NCBI GenBank assembly: GCA_902786285.1
Contig: CADABX010000009.1
Coordinates: 23,552-87,551, forward strand
From: Oscillospiraceae bacterium
Lineage (GTDB): Bacteria > Bacillota > Clostridia > Oscillospirales > Acutalibacteraceae
Length of the DNA stretch: 64,000 bases
Reading direction: 5' to 3'
Part shown: positions 34,631-42,381 of the stretch, piece by piece
Layout: each line of letters opens with the position of its first letter
How positions within the stretch are numbered: the stretch's first letter is position 1
Notes under the pieces: model-generated
The model's database searches: none
What the model was told of the DNA's origin: nothing
The model's input: only the letters and a program-made list of their open reading frames with translations
Program-made: the position numbers and the translations under genes

Positions 34631-35356
34631 GTGAAACCCTTTAAAACGATCTTTTCGCGCTACGAAAAGAAGTACGTGCTCACGGGCCGGCAGTATGTGC
34701 AGCTGATGCAGTGCATTGGCAGCCGCCTGCAGGACGACGAATACGGCAAAAGCACCGTCTGCAATATCTATTTTGACACCCCGGATTACCGGCTGATCCG
34801 CGCCTCGATTGAAAAGCCCGTTTTCAAGGAAAAGCTGCGCATGCGCGTGTATAACATTCCTTGTGCGGATTCGACAGCCTTTGTGGAGATCAAGCGCAAG
34901 TACAAAGGCATCGTCTACAAGCGCCGCGTGAGCATGCGCTATGCCGACGCAGTCGCCTGGCTGTGCCGCGGGCAGCAGCCGCCGTTTGACGCCCAGATCC
35001 CGCAGGAGATCGAATACTGCCGCACCTGCTACGGCACGCTGCAGCCGAAGGTCTCGCTGTTCTATGACCGGATCGCCTTTATCGGCAAAGAGGACGAAAA
35101 CCTGCGCGTCACGTTCGACAGCAACATCCGCTACCGCGACACACGGCTGGATCTGTCGCTGGGCGACGGCGGGTGCACCCGGATCGACGACGGCAATATC
35201 GTCATGGAGATCAAATGCGAACACGCGTTCCCGCTCTGGCTGAGCGAAGCGCTGAGCAGCCTTTCGATCTTCCCGGCAACCTTTTCAAAATACGGTATCG
35301 CGTATCAGCAGATGACGGAGCAAAAGGCCGCAAAGGCCGCGCTCGAAATCGCTTGA
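34631..35356 (+). CDS. VTC-domain protein (polyphosphate polymerase-like)
   Basis: A 241-residue protein with the VTC tunnel fold, known from the catalytic part of the yeast vacuolar transporter chaperone that makes polyphosphate. Positively charged or acidic tunnel residues lie where expected: SRYEKKYVL, KLRMRVYN, FVEIKRKYKG, VSLFYDR, VMEIKCE. The GTG at 34631 is preferred over the ATG at 34622 because AAAGGAG ends directly at 34621, too close for the ATG. Bacterial VTC proteins commonly sit beside DUF4956 and CotH or Cthe_2159 genes, as here. Whether they make polyphosphate or modify another polymer is not settled. Confidence 0.85.
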   Translation: MKPFKTIFSRYEKKYVLTGRQYVQLMQCIGSRLQDDEYGKSTVCNIYFDTPDYRLIRASIEKPVFKEKLRMRVYNIPCADSTAFVEIKRKYKGIVYKRRVSMRYADAVAWLCRGQQPPFDAQIPQEIEYCRTCYGTLQPKVSLFYDRIAFIGKEDENLRVTFDSNIRYRDTRLDLSLGDGGCTRIDDGNIVMEIKCEHAFPLWLSEALSSLSIFPATFSKYGIAYQQMTEQKAAKAALEIA

Positions 35357-35400
35357 ACGCATCTTGTTTGTTTTTTCAGTTCTGAAACGGAGGAATTCTC

Positions 35401-36081
35401 ATGTCTACCATTTTTCAATCGATTTTAACTTCCACGCTGACCCCGGCCACCTTCTTCATCTGTACGGCCGTTTCCGTCGTGCTCGGTCTTCTGATCGCGC
35501 TTTGCTATATGAAAACATGCAAAAAACACAACGCGGGCTTCGTCACCACCATCGCGCTGCTGCCGGCCGTGGTGCAGATCGTGATCATGCTCGTCAACGG
35601 CAACCTCGGCGCAGGCGTCGCTGTGGCAGGCGCGTTTTCGCTGGTACGCTTCCGTTCCATTCCGGGCACGGCGCGCGAGATCTGCATGATCTTTATCGCG
35701 TTGGCCGCAGGCCTTGCAACGGGCATGGGTTATCTGGCGTTTGCGGTGTGCTTCGTGATCGTCACAGCGCTGCTGGCGCTGATCTATGCAAAAATGGGGC
35801 TCGGCGAAAAGGCGTCCAAAGGCAAAAAGAGCCTCGTCATCGTGATCCCGGAAACGCTCAACTACACCGAGGTGTTTGACGATCTGTTCAAGGAATACAC
35901 CGAATCAAACGAACTCGTTTCGGTCAAAACGACCAACATGGGCTCGCTGTTCAAGCTGAGCTATGAAGTCAAGCTCAAGGACGCGTCGCGCGAAAAGGAA
36001 TTCATCGACGCGCTGCGCACCCGCAACGGCAATCTGGAGATCCAGTGCGCAAAGCTGCCGGACAACCAGATCAATCTTTGA
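35401..36081 (+). CDS. DUF4956 membrane protein
   Basis: A 226-residue protein with about four N-terminal membrane helices (to about 135), the conserved loop GAFSLVRFRSIPGTAREICMI (family signature of DUF4956), and a soluble C-terminal domain (about 145-226; ETLNYTEVFDDLF, then SLFKLSYEVKLKD) resembling a small ferredoxin-like fold. GGAGG lies ahead of the ATG. DUF4956 regularly accompanies VTC-domain genes; it may form the membrane part that receives or moves the VTC product. Function not established. Confidence 0.85.
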   Translation: MSTIFQSILTSTLTPATFFICTAVSVVLGLLIALCYMKTCKKHNAGFVTTIALLPAVVQIVIMLVNGNLGAGVAVAGAFSLVRFRSIPGTAREICMIFIALAAGLATGMGYLAFAVCFVIVTALLALIYAKMGLGEKASKGKKSLVIVIPETLNYTEVFDDLFKEYTESNELVSVKTTNMGSLFKLSYEVKLKDASREKEFIDALRTRNGNLEIQCAKLPDNQINL

Positions 36082-36101
36082 GAAAGGCGGCGACAAAGGC
36101 T

Positions 36102-38090
36102 ATGACCATTTCCCGGCGCAGGATCTGTGCCGCCGCGCTCGCGCTGCTGTTTGCGGCGCTGGGGCTGTGCGGCTGCGCAGCCAACCGGACACAAAGCGAT
36201 CCGTCCGATGTTTTGACCACCACGGCGCCGCTGTCCGGTGATGTGACAACGACCCAACCGCAGGCGGACGAAGACACCGGCGAAAACGAAAATCTCGAAA
36301 TCGACACCTATGTCATCCTTAACGACGACGCGACCGCCATCAAGGGCAGCGGCGCGGCGTATGCAGACAGCGTGCTCACCGTCAGCGCCCCGGGCGTTTA
36401 TTCGATCAAGGGCAAGCTGACCGACGGGCAGATCCGCGTGGACACCGACGACGAGAACGCCAAGGTAAAGCTCTATTTTGACGGCGTGGAGATCTATTGC
36501 AGCACGAGCGCGCCGGTCTATATTGAAAATTCGCCCAAAGAGACGCAGATCATTCTGGCAAAGGGCAGCGAAAACAAGCTGTCGGACAACGCCGACCGCA
36601 CGATGACCGAGGCGCAGGCGGAGGATAACGACTTCGCCACGGCGGTCATCTACAGCAAGGACGACCTGCAGATCGAGGGCACCGGCACGCTGACGATCGA
36701 AGCAAATTTCAACAAGGGCATCTTTTCGCGTGACGATCTGCAGCTGCGCGGCGGCACGCTCAACATCACCGCGGCGGACGACGGTATCCGCGGCAAAGAC
36801 AGTGTGGAGATCTCCGGCGGTACGCTGAACATCACGTCCGGCGGCGACGGCATCCGCACGAGCAACGAAGAAAAGGGCGACGTCAGCATCTCGGGCGGCG
36901 ACATCACTGTGATCAGCACGCTCGACAGCATCCAGGCCGTGGGCAATGTCGCTATTGCGGGCGGCACGCTGCGGCTGCAAAGCGGCGGCGGTTATCAGGC
37001 GTCGCTGGCGTCGCAGGGCAACGGCACGGGCACGTTTGGCGGCTTCGGGTTTGGCGAACGCCGGCCGGAGGGCGGCACGACCGAGGATACGAATACCGTG
37101 TCCGCCAAGGGCATCAAGGCAGACGGCTCCATCGCCGTGTCGGGCGGCACGTTCCGGCTCAACTGTCTGGACGACGCGCTGCACGCGGACGAAAACGTGG
37201 CCGTTTCGGGCGGCATGTTCCGCATCAACACCAACGACGACGGCATCCACGCCGGCAAAGCGCTCGCGATTGCGGGCGGCGAGATTTTGATCGAAGCGTC
37301 GTATGAGGGCCTGGAGGGCAACACGATCGACGTGTCCGGCGGCACGCTGGATATTACCGCGCAGGACGACGGCTTCAACGCCGCGTCGCCGGATGACCAG
37401 AACGACATGACCTTCTTCCGCGGCGCACCCGACGCACAAAACGGCAACGGCGAAACCGCACAGCCGCAGACGCCGGACAGCGGTGTGCCGACCGGAGAGC
37501 TATCCTTCGGCGGGCCGCAGGGCGATGGCCGGCAGGGTGACCGCACGCCGCCGACAGGCGACGGCCAAACGTCCGACGGCGAAAACGCACAGGGCTCGTT
37601 CGGCTTCCGCCGGCAGGGCGGCGGCAACCCGGGCGGCCGCGGCGGGATGGATCAGGCGGACGAAAGCTGCCTCATCACGATCAGCGCCGGCACGGTCAAA
37701 GTGAACGCCGCAGGCGACGGTCTCGATTCCAACGGCAGCATTCAAATGTCCGGCGGCACGGTGCTGGTGCTCGGCCCGACAAACAGCGGCAACGGCGCGC
37801 TTGATTACGCGGGTACCTGTGTGGTTTCGGGCGGTTCGCTGTGCGCAATCGGCAGCGCAGGCATGGCGCAGGGCGTATCAAACGGTTCCATCGCATCGCT
37901 GACCGTGCAGACGCAGATCCCTGCGGGCGCAACGGTCACAGTCATCGACAGCGCCGGCAACACGCTGTATCAGATCAAAAGCGAAAAGGCGGCGTCCCAC
38001 TTCGTGCTGGCGGACGCGGCGCTTGTGAGCGGCCGCAGCTACACGCTGGCGGTGAACGGCGCGCAGGCCGGCAGCTATACGGCGCAGTAA
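36102..38090 (+). CDS. Cthe_2159-like carbohydrate-binding lipoprotein
   Basis: A 662-residue surface lipoprotein: N-terminal basic/hydrophobic signal and lipobox LCGC with Cys25. An acidic Thr-rich linker is followed by repeated 20-25-residue phrases of the form ISGGTLNITS.GDGI (about residues 190-460 and again near 540-610), a right-handed beta-helix as in Cthe_2159, a Clostridium thermocellum protein shown to bind cellulose and acidic sugars with calcium. A Gly/Gln/Arg-rich insertion (about 430-520) breaks the helix, with another Gly-rich insert near 310-330. SD AAAGGCGG. Last gene of the two-component/VTC operon, so likely the exported partner. Confidence 0.85.
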   Translation: MTISRRRICAAALALLFAALGLCGCAANRTQSDPSDVLTTTAPLSGDVTTTQPQADEDTGENENLEIDTYVILNDDATAIKGSGAAYADSVLTVSAPGVYSIKGKLTDGQIRVDTDDENAKVKLYFDGVEIYCSTSAPVYIENSPKETQIILAKGSENKLSDNADRTMTEAQAEDNDFATAVIYSKDDLQIEGTGTLTIEANFNKGIFSRDDLQLRGGTLNITAADDGIRGKDSVEISGGTLNITSGGDGIRTSNEEKGDVSISGGDITVISTLDSIQAVGNVAIAGGTLRLQSGGGYQASLASQGNGTGTFGGFGFGERRPEGGTTEDTNTVSAKGIKADGSIAVSGGTFRLNCLDDALHADENVAVSGGMFRINTNDDGIHAGKALAIAGGEILIEASYEGLEGNTIDVSGGTLDITAQDDGFNAASPDDQNDMTFFRGAPDAQNGNGETAQPQTPDSGVPTGELSFGGPQGDGRQGDRTPPTGDGQTSDGENAQGSFGFRRQGGGNPGGRGGMDQADESCLITISAGTVKVNAAGDGLDSNGSIQMSGGTVLVLGPTNSGNGALDYAGTCVVSGGSLCAIGSAGMAQGVSNGSIASLTVQTQIPAGATVTVIDSAGNTLYQIKSEKAASHFVLADAALVSGRSYTLAVNGAQAGSYTAQ

Positions 38091-38099
38091 GACAAGAAG

Positions 38100-38130
38100 A
38101 AAGCACCACCCGCAACGGATGGTGCTTTTT
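38100..38130. terminator. Terminator shared by convergent genes
   Basis: Stem AAAGCACCA/TGGTGCTTT (38100-38108 with 38120-38128) with T-run on the + side and A-rich sequence on the other, so usable by both the lipoprotein gene and the minus-strand peptide gene. Confidence 0.85.
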
Positions 38131-38141
38131 GCTGCAATGGG

Positions 38142-38270
38142 TTATGCTTTGGGGGTCTCTTCGCCCGTTTCTTCGTCATTTTTGCTGAACCAGCTGAAGA
38201 TTGTTTTAATGAAATCGACCAGCCATTTCACAAAATTGATCGCGTCGCCGACGGTTGTAACTTTTTTCAT
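38142..38270 (-). CDS. 42-residue amphipathic peptide
   Basis: A 42-residue ORF beginning MKKVTTVGDAINFVKWL and continuing into FIKTIFSWF before an acidic tail (NDEETGEETPKA). It has a full gene layout: promoter TTGATA-17-TATGAT on the same strand, AAGGCG before the ATG, and the shared terminator after the stop. The middle would form an amphipathic aromatic helix, with no signal peptide. It resembles the C-terminal tails of three secreted proteins in this window (4613, 48756, 49374). It could be a membrane-active or membrane-associated small protein; no family is recognised. Confidence 0.6.
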   Translation of the reverse strand: MKKVTTVGDAINFVKWLVDFIKTIFSWFSKNDEETGEETPKA

Positions 38271-38319
38271 CAAGGTCGCCTTCTTTCTGTAATTTTGAAT
38301 GGATGCATTCATTATTTTT

Positions 38320-38348
38320 ATCATAGCATATCATGCCGGAATTATCAA
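38320..38348 (-). promoter_or_regulatory. Promoter of the 42-residue peptide gene
   Basis: On the minus strand TTGATA (38348-38343), 17-nt spacer, TATGAT (38325-38320). Confidence 0.75.
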
Positions 38349-38409
38349 GCCCCGCAGCGGGGAAGTTTTCAAAAATGCGGGGAAAAATTGAAAAATGTGA
38401 AAAAAGGAC

Positions 38410-38438
38410 TTGACGAAAAAAGATTTCTGTGTTATAGT
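38410..38438 (+). promoter_or_regulatory. Promoter of the tRNA pair
   Basis: TTGACG (38410-38415), 17-nt spacer, TATAGT (38433-38438); start near 38445, just before tRNA-Thr. Confidence 0.8.
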
Positions 38439-38458
38439 ATTCGAGCGTTGAGAGACTC

Positions 38459-38534
38459 GCTGGTGTAGCTCAGTTGGTAGAGCAGCTGATTTGTAATCAG
38501 CAGGTCGGGGGTTCGAGTCCGTCCACCAGCTCCA
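38459..38534 (+). tRNA. tRNA-Thr (UGU)
   Basis: Cloverleaf fits: acceptor GCTGGTG with CACCAGC, D-arm, anticodon stem CTGAT/ATCAG with loop TTTGTAA (anticodon TGT), T-arm GGTTCGAGTCC and encoded CCA at 38532-38534. Confidence 0.95.
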
Positions 38535-38554
38535 TTCAACGAAAAACAGAATAT

Positions 38555-38639
<85 letters not shown>

Positions 38640-38641
38640 GG

Positions 38642-38671
38642 AAAAAAGCACTGCTTCGGCAGTGCTTTTTT
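38642..38671 (+). terminator. Terminator after the tRNA pair
   Basis: Perfect 13-bp stem (38642-38654 with 38659-38671), TTCG loop, T-run. Confidence 0.93.
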
Positions 38672-38905
38672 CAGTTATATTCGCCTGCGGCGAGTTTTAT
38701 TGCGTTGCAGTTATTATGAGCGAAGCGAATAACAAGGTTCTGCCCGCAGGGCAGGTTCTTATATTCGGCTTGCGCCGAGTGATATTGCGCTGCGCGCAGT
38801 TTGATGGCGAATAGAATATCACTTTGCGGCACAGCCGCAAAATTTAACTGTCCCGAAGGGACAATAGAACTGCGCCGCAGGCGCAATATCACTTGAAAAG
38901 CTTTC
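38672..38905. repeat. Chain of short hairpins
   Basis: At least eight consecutive small palindromes, for example CGCC-TG-CGGCG, CCTGCCC-GC-AGGGCAGG, TTTGCGGC-ACA-GCCGCAAA, TGTCCC-GA-AGGGACA and TGCGCC-GC-AGGCGCA, joined by AT-rich links such as AATATCACTT and TTATATTC. The same linker (GCAATATCA) occurs at 63904-63912. No gene was seen. It resembles the composite REP-like repeats of GC-rich gut Firmicutes. The following 38906-38950 is featureless. Confidence 0.75.
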
Positions 38906-38950
38906 AGTCTTATGATATACTTTGCGCGGGGTGCGTACAATGTCAGATAG

Positions 38951-39112
38951 CGTTGGCTTGAATTGCTGTTTGAAACCGGATATATGGATGAGCAAACGTA
39001 CAAACCAATTCAGAACAACTGCGGTGCAATCAGACGTATGCTGATTTCATCTATCAAAACCATAAAAGAAAAATATTTCAACAAATCAGTAGGTGAGGAA
39101 ACCGATTTATGA
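38951..39112 (+). pseudogene. Remnant of a four-helix-bundle (S23-type) protein
   Basis: In frame from 38951 to a TGA at 39110-39112 the translation RWLELLFETGYMDEQTY, then IRRMLISSIKTIKEKYFN, matches the C-terminal third of the four-helix-bundle proteins first known from 23S rRNA intervening sequences, where the usual text reads like YWLELLYKTGYI...LTSIIKT. A stop precedes it directly at 38948, and no N-terminal part can be found upstream. Its end overlaps the next gene's ATG by 4 nt. AT-rich like that gene, so both may have arrived together. Confidence 0.6.
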
Positions 39113-39873
39113 ATGCTTGGTTCACCGTTGAGAAAATTGACGCGCAAACATTTGCCATAAGTGAATATCGGCATTGGGAAGAAACCCATTGCTATCTGCT
39201 TTACGGGCAGGACAAGTCCGTTTTGATTGACACGGGTCTCGGTATTTCAAACATAAAACGCATTGTCGATTGTCTGACGACGCTGCCTGTTACTGTGCTG
39301 ACAACGCATGTGCATTGGGATCACATCGGCGGGCACGGGTTTTTTGACCGCATCGCAGTACATGAGGCGGAAAAGGATTGGATCAACGGAAGTTTCCCTT
39401 TGCCATTGCATGAGGTGAAGAAGCAGTTAACAAAACTACCTTGTGCATTTCCGGAAGAGTTCGACCCCGACGCATACCAGCTCTTTCAGGGTGAACCGCA
39501 GATTCTTTTGCATGACGGCGACTGTTTTGATTTGGGTGGACGAACAATCCGGGTGCTGCACACGCCGGGGCATTCTCCCGGGCACTGTTGTTTTTACGAA
39601 CAGGAGAGAATGTATTTGTATTCCGGTGATCTGGTTTACAAAGGTTGTCTGGACGCCTTTTATCCAAGCACAGACCCATTGCTTTTTTATCAGTCAGTAA
39701 AGCGTCTGTTGGAACTTGATGTCAGCCGTGTTTTTCCCGGTCATCATAACTTGGAGATACCCGTTTCACTGATTGGTGAGATCCATGAATGTTTTTCGCA
39801 GATTGAGCAGAACGGGCAACTGAAACAAGGAATGGGATTTTTTGATTTTGGTGACGTTAAAATCCATATCTGA
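39109..39873 (+). CDS. MBL-fold metallo-hydrolase
   Basis: A 254-residue cytoplasmic metallo-beta-lactamase-fold hydrolase. The metal motif HVHWDHIGGH, the later His in HTPGHSPGHCC, the Asp in YLYSGDLVY and the terminal His in VFPGHHNLE give a complete two-metal site. Resembles glyoxalase II-like or general MBL hydrolases; substrate unknown. SD GGTGAGG. GC is visibly lower than the surrounding chromosome, and it follows a decayed four-helix-bundle gene, suggesting an acquired pair. Confidence 0.85.
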   Translation: MNAWFTVEKIDAQTFAISEYRHWEETHCYLLYGQDKSVLIDTGLGISNIKRIVDCLTTLPVTVLTTHVHWDHIGGHGFFDRIAVHEAEKDWINGSFPLPLHEVKKQLTKLPCAFPEEFDPDAYQLFQGEPQILLHDGDCFDLGGRTIRVLHTPGHSPGHCCFYEQERMYLYSGDLVYKGCLDAFYPSTDPLLFYQSVKRLLELDVSRVFPGHHNLEIPVSLIGEIHECFSQIEQNGQLKQGMGFFDFGDVKIHI

Positions 39874-39933
39874 GTGACAAATTCCGGTTTGTTGCCGCCT
39901 CGCGCGTGTATCATTTTGGCGGATTTACACAAG

Positions 39934-39963
39934 AAAAAAGCACTTCTCCGGAAGTGCTTTTTT
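39934..39963. terminator. Bidirectional terminator
   Basis: A-run, GCACTTC/GAAGTGC stem with TCCG loop, T-run. Confidence 0.9.
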
Positions 39964-40140
39964 GTTTTTCCCGGGCTTCTCCACGCAGCGGGGGTAGCTT
40001 TTTCGCGCGGACTGTGCTGCTATAGAGCCGAAAGCGGTTCTGACCGTTTTTTGCATCGGCTTTGTGCAAAAAGCGAACCACCCTCCACCACCTTTGAACG
40101 CCCGAACGGCGGGCGTTGCGGGGCACTGTGTTTTCAAAAT

Positions 40141-40192
40141 CGAACCACGCGCGAACCACAAGCGAACCACGCGCGAACCACGCGCGAACACA
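40141..40192. repeat. 11-nt tandem repeat
   Basis: CGAACCAC recurs at 40141, 40152, 40163 and 40174, and as CGAACAC at 40185: an exact 11-nt period with GCG/AAG spacers. Not CRISPR (no unique spacers). Confidence 0.85.
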
Positions 40193-40285
40193 TATTAAGA
40201 ATGAAAAGAATGACAACAATGAAAGATGTATTTGCGCGCACGCGCGCGAAAAAACGAAAGGGAACAAGTTTTGATTTTGCCTTCG

Positions 40286-40310
40286 GCGCGGCTGCGGCCG
40301 CGCTTTTTTT
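40286..40310 (+). terminator. Intrinsic terminator
   Basis: GCGCGGC/GCCGCGC stem (40286-40292 with 40297-40303), TGCG loop, seven T. No upstream gene is evident. Confidence 0.7.
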
Positions 40311-40331
40311 GTTGTCTGCGGCTTCAGCACA

Positions 40332-40354
40332 CGCGGCGTTTGCCGCGCTTTTTT
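40332..40354 (+). terminator. Second intrinsic terminator
   Basis: CGCGGC-GTTT-GCCGCG followed by C and six T. Confidence 0.65.
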
Positions 40355-40617
40355 ATGCCTTTTTTGCCGGTTGCGGCGACAGGGAAGCGGATGGATTATT
40401 TTTCCGAAATAGAATCATGGTGTCCGGAAAAGCGGACTTTGCGCACGCAAATGTGAACAATTTATGAAATTGTCAATTTTGTTGCAGGTTTTCCGCACAA
40501 AAACGGCTTCTCGGGCCTTATTATGGGAGGACTTTTTTCCGGTGACTTAAAACACCGGACACTTTTTGCGGCATCGCCGCGCGGTCAGAACCGATATTTT
40601 TCGAAAGGAGTTTTTCT

Positions 40618-41091
40618 TTGAGCCAATCACTTTCACCAAAACAACTGCTGTTCTGCACCTACTTTGTGCAAACACGCAACGCACGGGAGGCGGCGGCAAA
40701 ATGCGGCTACCGGTTTGCCCAGCGCACCGCGGCAAGACTGCTGCGCCGATCAGATATTCGCGCGCAGATCACAGCGCTTGACCGCGAGATGCTTCGGACG
40801 CAAACCGACATTGCCGCCGGCTACGCCCGTCTGGCGTTCGGCTGTGTCAGCGACGCGGTGGCGCTGGCGCTGCATCCCGACGGCGAAACGGTTCCGCTGG
40901 AGGAGATGGATCTGTTCGCGGTGTCGGAGATCAAGTGCGGCAAAAACGGCGTCGAGATCAAGTTTTTCGACCGTCTGAAGGCGCTCGAAAAGCTGGAAGC
41001 ATTGACAAACAGCCGGGAAAGCGACAGCGCCAAAGAGCTGTTTTCGGCCATCGGCAAAGGCGCGGCGGCGCTGCAGGAGGCAACCCTATGA
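40618..41091 (+). CDS. terS: Phage terminase small subunit
   Basis: A 157-residue protein with a TTG start behind GAAAGGAG. The N-terminal helix-turn-helix (SPKQLLFCTYFVQTRNAREAA, then AAKCGYRFAQRTAARLL) and following coiled-coil fit the Terminase_2-type small subunit that recognises the packaging site and feeds DNA to the large subunit. It ends in a 4-nt overlap with terL. Both family and position support the call; without the packaging site the DNA it selects is unknown. Confidence 0.85.
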   Translation: MSQSLSPKQLLFCTYFVQTRNAREAAAKCGYRFAQRTAARLLRRSDIRAQITALDREMLRTQTDIAAGYARLAFGCVSDAVALALHPDGETVPLEEMDLFAVSEIKCGKNGVEIKFFDRLKALEKLEALTNSRESDSAKELFSAIGKGAAALQEATL

Positions 41092-42377
41092 CCCCGGCCT
41101 TCCGTTCGTTTTCCGAAAAGCAGACCACGGTGCTCTCCTGGTGGCACCCGTCGTCGCCCTACGCACAAAAGGATGCGATCATCTGCGACGGCGCGGTGCG
41201 CAGCGGCAAAACGACCTGCATGGCGCTGTCATTCGTCCTTTGGGCGTTCTTTTCGTTTCATGACGGCATGTTCGCGCTGTGCGGCAAAACAATCACGTCG
41301 CTGCGGCGCAACATTGTGGAGTCGCTGCTGGCGCTGCTGCGCTCGCTCGGCTTTTGTGTGCAGGAAAAGCTGTCGCAAAACAAGATCACGCTCTCGTTCG
41401 GCGGCCGCGAAAACCGGTTTTACCTTTTCGGCGGGCGCGACGAAGCGTCGGCGTCGTTCATTCAGGGCATGACGCTTTGCGGCGTTTTGTTTGACGAAGT
41501 GGCGCTGATGCCGCGCTCGTTTGTGGAGCAGGCGCTCGCGCGCTGCTCCGTGGCGGGTGCAAAGTTCTGGTTCAACTGCAACCCGGAGCATCCGCAGCAC
41601 TGGTTTTATCAGACGTGGATCCAGCAGGCAGACAAACGCAACTGTCTGTATCTCCATTTTCTGATGACCGACAACCCGTCGCTGAGCGAAGATGTGATCC
41701 GCCGCTACGAGTCGCTGTATACCGGCGCGTTTTACGACCGGTTCATCCGCGGCAAATGGGTGGCGGCCGAAGGGCTCGTCTACCCCGAAGCGGCGGCCGG
41801 TGCGTTCACCAAAGCGCCGCCGGCAGACAAAGCCGAACGGTGGGTCGTCTCGTGCGATTACGGCACGGTCAACCCGATGAGCATGGGGCTTTGGGGCAAA
41901 TTCGGCGACAGCTGGTACCGCGTGCGGGAGTATTATTACGATTCCAAAGCGGAAGGCCGGCAGAAAACGGACGAAGAATACTACGACGACCTGTGCGATC
42001 TGACCGCAGATCTTGCGGTCGAGTGCGTGGTGGTCGACCCGTCCGCGGCGTCGTTCCTTGCCACACTGCGCGCCCACAAAAAGTTTAGAGTTCTCCCCGC
42101 CAGAAACGACGTTTTGCCCGGCATCCGCCGGGTGCATGAGGCGTTTCGGCAACACAGACTGTTCATCTCCCCGGCCTGCACGGCGGCACTGCGTGAGTTT
42201 TCGCTCTACCGCTGGGCAGAAAACGAATCGAAGGACACCGTCTTAAAAGTCCACGACCACGCGATGGACGATATCCGCTATTTCGTTTCCACGATTCTTT
42301 CACAGCAGACGCAGACGCCGTTTATTGCGATTGCGGTGGACCGGGCGGACGGACAGAACACCCACAGAAAGGAGTAA
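41088..42377 (+). CDS. terL: Phage terminase large subunit
   Basis: A 429-residue packaging motor and nuclease. Walker A GAVRSGKTT (about 38-46), Walker B CGVLFDEVALM and the coupling stretch FWFNCNPEHPQHWFY form the ATPase. The C-terminal RNase H-like nuclease carries acidic residues in VSCDYGTVNP, CVVVDPSAASF and HDHAMDDIRYF. All key residues remain, so the motor could be active. It starts within the terS stop (ATGA). Confidence 0.93.
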   Translation: MTPAFRSFSEKQTTVLSWWHPSSPYAQKDAIICDGAVRSGKTTCMALSFVLWAFFSFHDGMFALCGKTITSLRRNIVESLLALLRSLGFCVQEKLSQNKITLSFGGRENRFYLFGGRDEASASFIQGMTLCGVLFDEVALMPRSFVEQALARCSVAGAKFWFNCNPEHPQHWFYQTWIQQADKRNCLYLHFLMTDNPSLSEDVIRRYESLYTGAFYDRFIRGKWVAAEGLVYPEAAAGAFTKAPPADKAERWVVSCDYGTVNPMSMGLWGKFGDSWYRVREYYYDSKAEGRQKTDEEYYDDLCDLTADLAVECVVVDPSAASFLATLRAHKKFRVLPARNDVLPGIRRVHEAFRQHRLFISPACTAALREFSLYRWAENESKDTVLKVHDHAMDDIRYFVSTILSQQTQTPFIAIAVDRADGQNTHRKE

Positions 42378-42381
42378 TCGT

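Larger units (their letters stand above)
39964..40617. other. Gene-free region upstream of the phage cassette
   Basis: No ORF with coding character. It holds a hairpin CGCCCG-AACGG-CGGGCG (about 40110), the 11-nt tandem repeat at 40141-40192, two intrinsic terminators (40286-40310 and 40332-40354) and a hairpin CCGGTG/CACCGG followed by T's (about 40540-40567) shortly before terS. No integrase, repressor or attachment duplication was found. The promoter of the phage genes could not be placed with confidence. Confidence 0.6.

Noticed and set aside
40141-40192. CRISPR array
   Set aside because: Period is only 11 nt with no unique spacers, and no cas genes are nearby.
39874-40467. Open frame of 197 codons upstream of the phage cassette
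   Set aside because: It crosses a terminator, an 11-nt tandem repeat and two further hairpin terminators; composition is not gene-like.
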